From the NCBI GenBank assembly GCA_005765155.1, contig VCCP01000002.1, forward strand, positions 6,138,001-6,202,000: DNA of 64,000 bases, given 5' to 3'. The notes below the pieces were generated by a model, which made no database searches, had not been told where the DNA came from, and saw nothing but the letters and a program-made list of their open reading frames with translations. The translations under genes and the position numbers were made by a program. The stretch is from Zelopaecilomyces penicillatus (Eukaryota > Ascomycota > Sordariomycetes > Hypocreales > Pseudodiploosporaceae). Below are positions 1 through 10,685 of the stretch, piece after piece; the stretch's first letter is position 1; each line of letters opens with the position of its first letter.

Positions 1-1430
1 TGAATAGCACCTGCAAGTGCAACTACAACAAGAACTGCCCGTAGATGGATGGTTCTCTGAGTTGGGAAGTTTATAATTCTTTACAGATGGCAAGAAACTA
101 GCTGCTGAGCACAGCAAATGTACATTACTCTTAGCCTTTCAATACATATCGGCATTTTTGCCCACTGCTTCGCACAAATGCATAACTGTTACAAGATGTC
201 ATTTCATTCTTCGTATTGTTTGGTGAGAAATAGCTTCCTATGAGAAAAGCAGACTTGAGATACAATTTAATGACGCCGCTGGCTATATCTCGCTTTTATA
301 TCATGTAGTCGGACAACCAGGAAGGATGCTGTTGTCGGGAAATACAGTGAAGTTGGCACATCGCACAGCGCACTCTATCATATGGCCCATGCGGCCGACG
401 TGGATCCTCAGGCATAGGCAGATAATGAACTTGAACGAAGAAGTTGCAGATAAATTGCTCAATGCTCTATTTAACAAGCTAATTAGTATACTAGGACAAG
501 ATGAATTGATCAAGCAATCAACAGATTAACCACTGGCCGGATCATCAAACCGCTGTCGACTCAATGGCCACTATTACAGGACCATTAACACGATGCCTCA
601 GAGGCCCGCGCCGCTATAAGGCCTAGGCGTCCAACCAGCGGCCCAGGTTGTTGCAAATGCCGACTGAGGCCAAGGTGCCATGAATGCTGACTAGGTACCT
701 ACCTACTAGCCAGCTGACAATAGAGACCTGACGCGGCTAGGACTCGAAGATCGTTTATCCGTAGAATCATCACAAAAAAAAATAAGAGGGTGATTCGATT
801 AAGCTGGAGATCTCGTAAGTTAATTGCTAATTCAATGGCCGAACCGCAAGAATATCAAGTTGTTCGGTGCAGGCCTTATATACCGCAAGCCTGTCCTAAA
901 TGAAAGAATCCTGTAGATCTGATACAAGCAAAGATGTAACAAATAGCGGCATTCATTGCTGTGGCTGATGCCAGTGAGGAGCGCAGGCGATTAGCGAAAT
1001 GGTTCCGAGCCAAGCCACATTCTAGCTCAAGCCTGTTTCCAGCCACCAGATTGTCTCCAACGGCCTGAGAATGCTTGCTTGCATATTGTTTTTCTACCAA
1101 GACTGTATCCAGGAGATATTCAGAGGCAATTAGAGGCAATTCACTCCCGGAACTTCAGCCATCACCAACAGGTCAATTCCCGCGAATGTGGGGAAGCTTT
1201 CCACTGCAGCACTCGTCATAGCCTCAAACGATGTCCAAGTCCATTGTGGAAACCAACGCCCCTCTCCTCAACCTCTCATCTCGGTATCTTGTACTGGATT
1301 TGTATTAGATTTATGAATTCGCCAACTTGTACATAGCAGTGGCCTTAATTGCAATTGATGTCGGTTAATGAACTTGCAGCATCGGTTGGAATCTGTGGAG
1401 GTTGGCGTCATCCACTACGCCAACTACCTA
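1..1430. other. Gene-free left edge
   Basis: No open frame here has recognisable protein features. A 67-codon ATG frame (326-529) and several shorter frames are present but lack splice context or family resemblance. The stretch has an A-run near 774-782 and a TAGGTA/CTACCTACC-type low-complexity patch near 692-708. I see no RNA gene. Confidence 0.5.
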
Positions 1431-1485
1431 CACTAACCAATGATGGAAATCGACACCACTGGGCGCCCGGCATGTTAAACTTCGC

Positions 1486-1919
1486 GGCCGGACAAAATAT
1501 GCATATACAGGCCGACCGACCTACATAAGATCGAGCGCGATTAAGGTAAGCCTCGGTCACTCTCACGGGTCTTTATCCAACAGGCAGTCCTCTATAATAC
1601 ATGAAAATCAGTCTACTTTCATGCACCGAAACGCGGGGATCGTCCAGATGCGGAAACTTGGAAAGTCTGTCGGACCGACGAGACCGCACGGCCACGAGAA
1701 CAATGATACGCTGTTGGACAGAGAACCGCAGCCGGCCGGACATGAGGGATATTACCAGTACCTAGAATCCAGCGTCCTTCGTTCGTGGATAAGCGAGGCG
1801 CTATCCCACTCCAATGTCGTACTCTATCGGCAGGATGCTGACGGGTGTCTTGAATCTTTGGCCCCGGCGGCCAAACGGACCGGACCGACAGTGACATACA
1901 TATAAAGATGTCCGGCCGG
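1486..1919. promoter_or_regulatory. Cluster of CGG/CCG palindromes upstream of the GH49 gene
   Basis: The 430 bp before the dextranase TATA box hold repeated CGG-CCG motifs. There is GGCCGGAC at 1486-1493, GCCGACCGAC at 1511-1520, the perfect palindrome GTCGGACCGAC at 1669-1679, CCGGCCGGACAT at 1732-1743, CGGACCGGACCGAC near 1876-1889, and ATGTCCGGCCGG at 1908-1919, which is the exact inverse of the 1732 copy. Fungal Zn(II)2Cys6 regulators are known to bind paired CGG triplets, so these are plausible activator sites for the carbohydrate-active gene downstream. The sites are visible; the factor and function are inferred. Confidence 0.5.
1901..1907 (+). promoter_or_regulatory. TATA box of the GH49 gene
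   Basis: TATAAAG lies 99 bp before the chosen ATG (2006), directly beside an inverted CCGGCCGG element. Position and sequence fit a fungal TATA box for an inducible gene. Confidence 0.55.
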
Positions 1920-2005
1920 TTCGCGAAAGTTTATTTCTCACTCGCCGTCGGTAGAGATTATCCATTGTTCTTTCATCTGGAACATTGCATTCAACAATCG
2001 CCGTC

Positions 2006-3945
2006 ATGGTTTCCCCAACTTTGTGGGGTCTAGTATACGGCCTCTCTAGTCTTTACCTTTGCGCTGCTACTCCAACCCACAACTCAGGTCAGTTCATCAT
2101 TTGAAACAGCAGTCAAACTACTATGCAAGCATTCATCGCTAATTGTTTCATCATATAGCGAACCGAACTGCCGACTCCAACACCCTCAAGACATGGTGGC
2201 ACAACACCGGCGAAATCAACACCAAACACCGCGTCCAAAACGGCAACGTGCGCCAATCCCACGCCTACTCCATCCAAATCGCAAGTGGCTCCCAACCAAA
2301 GGACTTTTTCAACTCATTCGTCTATGAGTCAATCCCTCGAAATGGAAACGGCAAGATCTGCAAGCCCGATGACTTGACCTCCCTATGCGATGAGGATGAC
2401 CAAATCTCCATTGAGGCGGATATCGGAGTCGACATGGCGTGGACGCAGTACTTGGCTAGCCAGGATACGATTGTCAAGATTGCGCGCCGGGATGGCGGGT
2501 CTACAAAAGTTTCTAATGTCAAGATTCGCCCGACGACTCTCGACTTTAAGATGAAGAGTGATGGCAAGGCTGTCTACATTACAGTGCCGTTTAGCAAGAA
2601 TGGGCATCGATTCTCGGTTGAGTTTCAGGATAATCTGTGGGAGTACCGCAATGCTGGGCCAGGACTGCATTCTCACTACGTCCAGAACAAGAACCCCAAA
2701 GGCGCTGATTATGTTGCCAAATACAACGACAGCATGCCGGTTGTTGGCGTGGAACCCTTGAATGCCTTGCTGGTTTTCATGAGCCCTTTCCCCGACGCCA
2801 AATACGTCCCAAACCTGAAAAAGAACGTCTACACCGTCCCTCAAGGCCTGGTGAAAGACCTCACTCAAGTCAAGCAATCTACGCTCTACTTCCCACCTGG
2901 TGTCTACTGGTTCACAGGCTCAAACCACGCCATCTTGTCTAGCAGCATCAATTGGGTGTACTTCGCCCCCGGCGCCTACGTCAAGGGTGCGATTCAGTAT
3001 GAGAGCAAGCAGCTCGATCTCAAGGCGACAGGGTTCGGCGTGCTCTCCGGAGAGCAGTACGTCTACCAGGCAAATACTGCCAAGGGCTACACAAACGTCA
3101 AATCTGATGATACGTCGCTCAAGATGTGGCGAGGACACTCGGCGGTGGGGACGAAATGGACGATCCATGGACTGACGACCAACGCGCCGGTGTTCAATAG
3201 CATGGACTTTTATGGCGATGACTTGGCGTCGTTTTCCGTCGATGCTTCAGATTATAAGCAAGTCGGGGCGTTTTTCGGCCAAACCGACGGCATGCAGATG
3301 TATCCCGGCTCGCACGTCCGCGATGTCTTTTACCACGTTGGCGACGACGGCATCAAGACGTACTACAGCAACGTCCTCTGCGAACGCATCACCATGTGGA
3401 AAACCAGCAACGCGCCCATCGTCCAGTTCGGCTGGTACCCTCGCAACGTCGACAACGTCACCATCGACGCCGTCCAAGTCATCCACACGCGATACACCAC
3501 GCAAGAAGTCAAATGGCCCCGCGGCATGGTCGGCTCCGCCGTCAGCTACGTCGACCAAGAATCCACGTCCACCGCCGACGTAACCAAACACCTCTCCAAC
3601 TACAAAATGACAAACTCACGCTGCGAGGGCGTCTGCCCGAACCTGGTCGGCATCAACCCGATGCAGAACATCGACACCATGTTATTCTCCAACATCTCCA
3701 TCGAGCAGCTCGGCAGCGGGACTACCGAGGTAGGCAAAAGCACGTTTCGTGTGTTTACGGATGCGCAGCATGGCAACAAGAAGATTGAGCTGGGCGCAAA
3801 CTCGCCCGAGAATCTCGGCCTGATTATTGAGGGCTTTTATGTCGGCGGCGAAAAAGTGAGCTTTGAGAATGATAATTGGCAGGGTGATCGGTTGGGGCAG
3901 CTTCACTTTGATCCCCATTGGGACGGGCGCTGGACAGTACGATGA
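2006..3945 (+). CDS. Secreted GH49 glycoside hydrolase (dextranase/isopullulanase type)
   Basis: Predicted 622-aa extracellular enzyme that cleaves alpha-1,6-linked glucan (dextran) or pullulan-type linkages. Two exons: 2006-2087 and 2159-3945, with a 71-nt intron (GTCAGT...ATAG) in phase 1 that joins the frames exactly. Exon 1 supplies a hydrophobic signal peptide (MVSPTLWGLVYGLSSLYLCA), ending near residue 20. The mature protein opens with the family-typical WWHNTGEINT segment (residues about 38-47). The beta-helix core carries TDG and, 19 residues later, GDDG: Asp404, Asp423 and Asp424. That spacing matches the three catalytic aspartates described for fungal GH49 (Asp376/395/396 in Penicillium Dex49A, from memory). 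Length is normal for GH49. I cannot separate dextranase from isopullulanase specificity by reading alone. A TATA box and a CGG-palindrome cluster precede it, suggesting inducible control. Confidence 0.92.
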
Positions 3946-5174
3946 GCCATTTTTTGCGTGCGTTCGTCTTGGCAAAGATGCTGCATGTTATTATTAGATC
4001 GGTGTGTGTGTTTTTTGGGGTTTTTTTTCGGTGCCGTTAAGAGTTTGGATTTGAAATGTGTAACACGAGTAATGAACCTGCTTCATGGCAAAATTTGATG
4101 AGTGATTATTCTGGTTGATAGGATGTGTGTTCTGGGCCTTCAAATCTCGTGACACCTCGCCCGACCGGCCACCTCCGCTCGGGCCGTCGTTTGTGCAGTC
4201 GGGTACTGACCGACCGACTTGGTGGACTTGGACGTGTACACGGGTGCCGGCAGATGTTTATTTTTAATCATTACTATGTAAGGCAAGGTAGGTTTTTAAG
4301 GTAGGGAAACAATGGGAATACGAGAAAAGGGGCCCCGCTGTGATGGAATGCCATGGCGCTACTACACGTCATCTCATGTCGATCAGGCCAAGTGGTGCGT
4401 TGGCTGTATGCTGTGTAACATGATGTGTGTACACCACTGTGTATGCTGCTGGTGTTTCTATCAAAGCATAAATGATAGCATAATTGAATCAAAGAGATAT
4501 CGAATCAAGTGATAATAGAGTAAACTATGATGATATTTACATAGATTGAGAGCCTAGGTATACAAAAAGACAACCTGCAAGCATAGCCATCATCTACCCA
4601 GCACATACCAACTCCCATAGAGTATGATTTTTCGTAACTCAGTGCGCGCGTCCAGAGCGCCTAGAGTTAGATATGTCTCAGAATAGCACATGCAAGGCAG
4701 GCTGCTGCTCCTTTGTTTTTGTTTTTTTCCCGTAATAAAAATCAGGCTTTTAACAGCCCACAAAGAAAAAGGCGCAGCAGCAAGCCATCATCGTCGTCGT
4801 CGGCCTGTAAATAAAGAAAGAAAAAAAAAATTGTTTTCTGCCGAGGCCAAAGTTCTGAATCAGGGTATGTTCCCAGTCAGTGAAGTGCATGAGTTGGCTG
4901 GCTGGGTGGGGGGAGCGGAAGATTTTCGCAGCCACGCCCGTTGTGGATGTGATTTGAAGGATTGTGATGGATGGATGGGTGACAGGCTAGGGGGGAGGAC
5001 GTCATAATAAATAGACCCTTATCGGCTCTTGGGGGTTTTCTTACAATCTCACCACCATCAGACATTGAATTGCCATCTACACACAGACACACACACACAA
5101 ATATACATATACATATTGATAATCATCCAATCTTCTCCATCAGTCAAAAAGTTCATACTTCAACCACCACCACC
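3946..5174. other. Intergenic region between GH49 and the effector-like gene
   Basis: No supported gene. Just after GH49 there is a T-rich stretch that probably serves 3' processing (4010-4030). A second CGG/CCG cluster occurs at about 4157-4220 (ACCGACCGAC near 4208). The remainder is AT-rich leader and CA-repeat sequence (5080-5100) just before the next start. Confidence 0.5.
4998..5013 (+). promoter_or_regulatory. CRE-like site and TATA-like element of the effector-like gene
   Basis: GACGTCAT (4998-5005) overlaps an AATAAATA TATA-like element (5006-5013), about 165 bp before the ATG at 5175. GACGTCA is the core bound by bZIP/CREB-type factors in fungi. The motif is visible; its use is inferred. 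Confidence 0.4.
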
Positions 5175-5639
5175 ATGCCTTCTCTTAAATCCACCCTCCT
5201 CCTCGCCACCACCACCACCCTCACCACCTTCACATCCGCCCAATCCCTCGAATTCGGCAACTGGCCCGTCTTCCCCGAAATCTGCAACGCCACCTTCGAC
5301 AGACCCCCCTTCCTCCGCCTCCTCGACACATTCCAAGTCGCCAACCTACCCACCAAGATCCAAGGCTGCACCAAAATCGGCTCCTCTTGCAAGCTCGCCC
5401 GCGACTGCCCTGCCGCCACCGAGGCCGAATGTCGCCGCGAGGGCATCCCTCACAACGTCAAGGTAGATATCGTCTACGCGGACTGTGTCAAGGGCACGTG
5501 CCGTACGTTTTCCGAGGAAGGCGTCAAGTGTGATTGCTTTACTGCGTGTCCGATCCTGTCGAAGGAAGGCGTGAAGCTCAAGTGTGAGAATCTGGTGTGT
5601 GTTCCTCGGGAGAAGCAGGTGGAGGAATACACGGTTTAA
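5175..5639 (+). CDS. Small secreted cysteine-rich protein (effector candidate)
   Basis: Intronless 154-aa protein. The start is set by a CACCATG context; upstream in-frame codons are low-complexity leader. The N-terminus is a Ser/Thr/Leu-rich signal peptide (MPSLKSTLLLATTTTLTTF) with likely cleavage after about residue 20 (TSA-QS). The mature part has 12 cysteines, including a C-D-C pair near residue 116, an even number consistent with six disulfides, and one N-glycosylation sequon (CNATF). There is no transmembrane segment after the signal. I do not recognise a named family. Size, secretion and cysteine content fit fungal effectors or other small secreted proteins. It is convergent with the flavin oxidoreductase downstream, with only 124 bp between stop codons, so their 3' UTRs probably overlap. 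Confidence 0.8.
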   Translation: MPSLKSTLLLATTTTLTTFTSAQSLEFGNWPVFPEICNATFDRPPFLRLLDTFQVANLPTKIQGCTKIGSSCKLARDCPAATEAECRREGIPHNVKVDIVYADCVKGTCRTFSEEGVKCDCFTACPILSKEGVKLKCENLVCVPREKQVEEYTV

Positions 5640-5763
5640 GTGTGGAAAGTGTTCTTGTTGATAATGGATGGTGGTGGTAATTGTGACTTTTGGCAGGGAG
5701 GGTAATGAATGGGTAATGACGACGGTTACGGGTAAATTAATATTATTATATTATTCTAATGCT

Positions 5764-7617
5764 TTAATGAATCGGCATATAAAATCCAAACTTATTCTTG
5801 GGATCCCACTTCTTCTTCAACTCCCTCAACCGTGCCAGATGCGGCTTATCACGCCCATACACTTCCGACAACTCCTCACTCCCCTTGGCATAGTTGAGAT
5901 ATGAGTGTGGTAATTGGCCCGGCGTCCGTAAAGCCATCTGCATCTTCTCACCATACCGCCGTGCATCCTCAGCATCTTTCTTATCCGAGCCAACCCACCA
6001 TAGAATCGGCGAAGTGAGGATGTGACGCCGACGCTCCTCAGAAGGCACGGCAGTGGCTGAGTCCGGCACTTTTTCTACTGCGCCGCGGCCGTAGGACTCG
6101 AGGGGCCATGTGGATGTCGAGAACCTCCTGTCGGCGGTGACCTCGGTGAATATGGTGAAGCCCTTGCGCATGGCTTTCGGCTCCCATCGTGTGAGAGAGT
6201 TGGGAAAACCGTTCATGTTGTTGTTCTTGCGGCAGACAGGGCTTGATAGATCGAGGCCGCCGGCTTTATAGAGGTCGCCCCAAGTAATGTCGGCTTGGGT
6301 GTTGTCATAAACGGGACCAACTGCACTAAACGCAGCTTCGTATTCAATGGCCTTGGTTTTCTTGCCCTCATAGAGAAGTTGAAGGGTGATGGAGGGCTAT
6401 CATAGATGATCGATTAGTCCTCGGGGTGTCATGGGATGAAATGATGGTATTGTAACTCACATAGGACTCGTCAATGCTGCGAAGTCTCAGAAAAGCAGCA
6501 TTAACTACAAGAAGCCCTGGGTCCTTATACTTCGCTTCCAATTCATTCCACGTCTCAAAGAACCGCTCAAGCTTATCCTGAGTAAACGTCAAGGTGCGAA
6601 TAGTCCAATAATCCTGCTTGGGCACATCATAAACCTTGAGCTCAAAGCTCGTCACAACGCCAAAATTATGTCCAGCACCTCGCAGCGCCCAGAACAGCTC
6701 CGGTTGTTTTGTAGACGACACCGTCACGGCTTTTCCATCTGCGAGGACAACTCTCGCCGAGACGAGGTTGTCAGCAGCAAACCCATAGCGATGCTGTAAA
6801 AGGCTATGGCCGCCACCCAACAAGGGTCCAATGGCTGAGACACACTCACAGAGACCCGTGACTATAACAGCCGGTATATTAGCATATGCCGCTCCTCTGG
6901 GGACTGGGTTTTCTATGTGGTTGCAAGGCGTGGGGGGGGGAACATGAATGATGGATATTGATTAGGTGGTGGTGGACTGACCTGCTCTTTTCTTGTGCTC
7001 CCATAGGGCGGATGTGATTTCGTGCTGCATGACGCCTCCACCGACCGTGGCAATCTTGCCGTCTTTGTGCAGCTTGGTCTCATTCATTCTGCGCATATTG
7101 ATCTGGATGCCAGACTTGACATTGACCAGGGTGGACTGCCAGCCATGCGTGCCAGAAACGGCAAGAAACGGCAGTCCATGTCGATTTGCGTATTTGATCT
7201 GGGGAGTAGGTGTACTGTAAGCCCGGGCTATCAAGATAACAGCTCACCTCCTACACTTAATTACACCACCGACGGCTCTGGGGGTGGGAAGGGGATGAAC
7301 AAGAGAAGAATAGGGGGGGAGAGCAAAGAAAGAAAAAGAGAGAGAGAACGTACTGTTTCTTGTACATCTTTCTCCGTGGCAACCTCAACAACAGCTACAT
7401 AATCAGGCGATATTCGAGGCGCCGAGGCTCTCTGTAGCAACTGCTGCCACGAATTTCCCCAAGGCAGCGTAATCGCCGACCCAGGAGACAGCACCGGGGC
7501 AAGCTCACTCACAATCCCGCCATCTCCTTGCGCCAAGCCCTGTGGGAAACGAGCCTCAATGTAGTTGGCGAAGCCCTGGAGCTGGAGCTGCCGCAGACAC
7601 AGGGACAGGAGTCTCAT
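5764..7617 (-). CDS. FAD-linked oxidoreductase, berberine-bridge-enzyme (BBE) type
   Basis: Predicted 504-aa flavoenzyme of the FAD_binding_4/BBE superfamily, which oxidises alcohols, sugars or secondary metabolites with O2. Four exons: 7617-7354, 7198-6982, 6861-6461 and 6396-5764. Introns are 155, 120 and 64 nt, all GT...AG, with phases 0, 1 and 0 that join cleanly. Motifs: SGTHGW with His106 and GLCECV with Cys165, the usual pair for bicovalent 8-alpha-histidyl/6-S-cysteinyl FAD; GGGHSLLQHRYGFAADN; and a C-terminal BBE segment (YLNYAKGSEEL ... WDPKNKFGFYMPI). The first 25 residues show no convincing signal peptide, unlike many family members, so an upstream 5' exon may be missing or the enzyme may be intracellular. 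Intron 1 carries a long purine-repeat tract. Substrate cannot be read from sequence. Confidence 0.92.
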
Positions 7618-9102
7618 GGTTGATTGTAAGTGCTTACTTTACACCTACTGTTCAAGCCAGAGGGACAGAGAGGGGGTGGGGGGGAGAGAAAGAGAGAGAT
7701 GGGATCTAGAACACCTTTCCTCGATCTTGACGTGTCTAGGCACGGTCGTGTGTGGCGTTTGAGGTTGATGGTGCGTGTCAAAGAATGACGAAAAACGTGT
7801 CGAACCTGACCCCCATCCCATCCATATACATACTGTACTGCTCTCATTTAGCCAAAAGAGAATCGAACCAACTGTTTGTTTTGTTTTTTTTATCGCTTTC
7901 GCTTCCGCAGTTAGATAACCACCGCCCCCAGAATGCATGGGGGTAAGAATCCAAACAACCAAGCGAGTCATGCATGGGCTGATCAATTTCCCATTGCAGG
8001 AAACCCTTTCTGGAGGCTCAAGCACACAGACACACAACACAGCAAGCGCAAAGAAGAGTTCCCGGAAAGGGTCATCCCAGCAAGCCGGAGGAAGGGTGGG
8101 GGCGGCGCTTGCTTGGGTACCACACCTATTAGGTAGTATTAGTGTGAGAGAAAGGATCCTATTTTCCTTGCCAACAAGCAGTTCTTTGGCTGAATACGGT
8201 TTAGATGGACTTTGACTAACTAATAACATACCAGGAACTACATCCCGGGCCGGGGGGGGGGGGCGCTAGGTATATGTACGCAAGGGGAAAAATCCCGTGG
8301 AGAAAGGAATATCACAAACCTTACACTAGTTTGCAGTATTTAAGTCTTAATATGGGACTCACATGGACAAACCCATGCTGTAAACAACTTCTTGAAGCAG
8401 TCATACAAGGCGTGTGTACCAAGCGTTTCGTCATTGCGTAAACTACAACTACACCTAGATTTAAATTACAAGATAAGTGTTGCATCGTTGAGCAACACAA
8501 CTTGATACATCCCAGCTAGTCGGTCAGTCCACAGACATGGGGCCGCGAGTCAAAGCCCCCAACCATGCATCCGAGTTTGGATCTCCTCCTCTCATACAAT
8601 GTAAACTGTCAATCCCAGCACCCATCACTGGTATGTTAGCGTTGCACTTTTGAGACATTAGGGATCCTCCCCCTCGCAGGTCCACGTCCCCCGGCTATCG
8701 TCCGACGACTCCCACCCCATGACAAGTTTACTATGTAAACCCACCCCGTCTCCATTGTCACAGATATCCCTTTCCCGTCTTCCTTCCCGCTCCCGCTCCA
8801 GTTCCCCCCATACTCGGGGAGAGAAAAAAAAAGATTCAACACCTATCTCTACTACAACAATGAGGCAATAGGGCTGGGAATTTTCCCTTCCCAACTCGAA
8901 TCCACAACACTACGCCAAAAGAAATTCAATCAAAACTACCTATCAGCCAGAGAGAGAGAGGGGGGGGGGCATGGCGCAACTCTTCATCCGGAGCTCCTCT
9001 TGTTTTGTTTTCAATATCCCACACCAAACCAACCAGCTCGCTGTGCCGCAATCTATGAATTGTGGCACTCACCCACACCACCACCACATCTAAAGAGCAA
9101 CA
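7618..9102. other. Divergent intergenic region between the BBE and 7TM genes
   Basis: This 1.5-kb region contains both promoters and no supported ORF. It includes GA-rich tracts near 7670-7700 and 8950-8965 and a 12-G run at 8252-8263. Confidence 0.5.
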
Positions 9103-10685
9103 ATGCTAACCCAATACGCTCGCGAACTATGGGTTAAATACGGCGTGGCCATGGCCATCATGGTGTTTCGCTTTTTTGTACGGTATAGAATCCACAATGG
9201 CTTTGTGTTTGATTTCACGGATTTATGGTGTGTGGTGTCTACTGTGAGTTTGCCTTTTTTTTTTTTTTTTTTTTTTCCTTTTGACTTTATCCTTTCTTTA
9301 TACGCGAGCTACAATCACCGTGGGCATCAAATCATCTTTATATCTAATAATAAACAATGTAGACCTTGTTTTCAGTCGTCACAATATGCGACTTCTTGTT
9401 GACAAAACGTTGGTTTAATCCCACCCTCTTGGTATTCAAACAAATCATGCGTATTGACCCAACGTGTTCAACACGTAAAAGCCGAATTCCCAACCATCAT
9501 TGGCTTAAACGCAGAAACCGCTCTGCTCGTCCCCGATGATCGTATCGCCGCCTATCAAAGAGGCTCTACTATTGCCCACTTCGACTGGGTCGTCTACATC
9601 TGCATGGTCTTTTCCTTCAAGGGAGTCATGCTCTGTGTGCTGCGCAAGTTTGGGTACGTCCGTAAACAGGCTATGATTATCTATATATGTACCTGGAACT
9701 TGAGAGCTCCGAGGGGGAAAATGAAGGCTAACCAGTGCGGGATGTGATTCAACAGCGAGGGCGTAAAACGCACGGAAAAGGCTGTTCATTATACCATTAT
9801 TTTTACGATATGCTCGTGGATGGCTTCTGTGATTGCCCATTTCGCTGGCTGCGCACCTATTCATAGAGTTTGGCAGGTCAAGCCCTTTCCTGGTCGTGAG
9901 TGTCACCTGTGAAATCCAAACTTCATTCAAAAAGGAGAAGCAAGCAAAAAAGCTCACCTCAATCTAGAGTACTGCGCTGGCCGACCTCAAAATTACTACA
10001 TCACAGGCGTCTTGAACATGCTGTTGGTCCTTCTCCCCCTTTCTTTCTCATACTAAGGTCAAACTTCTTGCTTAACTTGCTTACCTACCTATCTAGCTGC
10101 GACGTCATTATCATGGCCATACCCATGCCCGTTCTCTGGCGCCTTCAAGTCTCCCTCCGCCGCAAACTCGCCCTCAGCTCCCTCTTCTGCTCCGGCATCT
10201 TCATCATCGTCTGCACCATCCTCCGCACCTACTTCGTCCTCGGCGACTCCTCCAACCAACTCCTCGGCCAGCAGTGGGCCGAGCGCGAAGGCTTCGTCTC
10301 CATGATTGTCATTTCTGCTCCAGGGATCTGGCCCATCTTTCGCCAGAGCGGTCTGTTTGGCTCTTCTGGCCGCGACACTGGCCCCTCTCGAGATCGCAAC
10401 GCGCCAAGGAGTCTATTTACGTTCAGACCCTCGAGGCGCCCACCGTCAACGGATATGCATCGCGATGTCGACGATGATTGTGAGTTAGTCCCCTGGTCTG
10501 ATCCTAAAGATCTCGAGAGACGCTGTTCGTTTAAGAGCGAGGAAGTCAAGACCGAGTCGCATCACTCGCTTGAACAAGAGAACAGAAGAATGTCCATCAT
10601 TGTTACGAAAGAGTACGACGTCCTTTATCAGAGCGGAAGCAGACCTTCTTTACCACCACACCCTGGATGCCAGCCACTGGGATGA
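9103..10685 (+). CDS. Seven-transmembrane fungal rhodopsin-like (PTH11-related) membrane protein
   Basis: Predicted 380-aa plasma-membrane protein of the fungal rhodopsin-domain family (PF20684 type). Six exons by my reading: 9103-9243, 9363-9408, 9482-9653, 9756-9895, 9968-10022, 10097-10685. All introns are GT...AG (72-119 nt) and phases agree. Exon 2 (46 nt) is the least certain; it adds TTLFSVVTICDFLL to complete TM2. Hydrophobic segments lie around GVAMAIMVF, WCVVSTTLFSVVTICDFLL, YICMVFSFKGVMLCV, IIFTICSWMASVIAHF, NMLCDVIIMAIPMPVLW, LFCSGIFIIVCTIL and FVSMIVISAPGIW. Family hallmarks are PQNYYITGVLN, IPMPVLW and the WAEREGF segment before TM7. The ~110-residue C-terminal tail is hydrophilic, Ser/Arg-rich and probably cytoplasmic. 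There is no CFEM domain, so it is not a classical PTH11 receptor. Ligand unknown. A T-run of about 20 nt sits in intron 1. Confidence 0.87.

Noticed and set aside
326..529. 67-codon ATG frame near the left edge with helix-like residues
   Set aside because: No family resemblance, no promoter or splice support, and an overlapping frame of similar length on the other strand.
1621..1905. 94-codon frame in the GH49 promoter
   Set aside because: It lies within the CGG-palindrome promoter just upstream of the TATA box and has no domain or start context.
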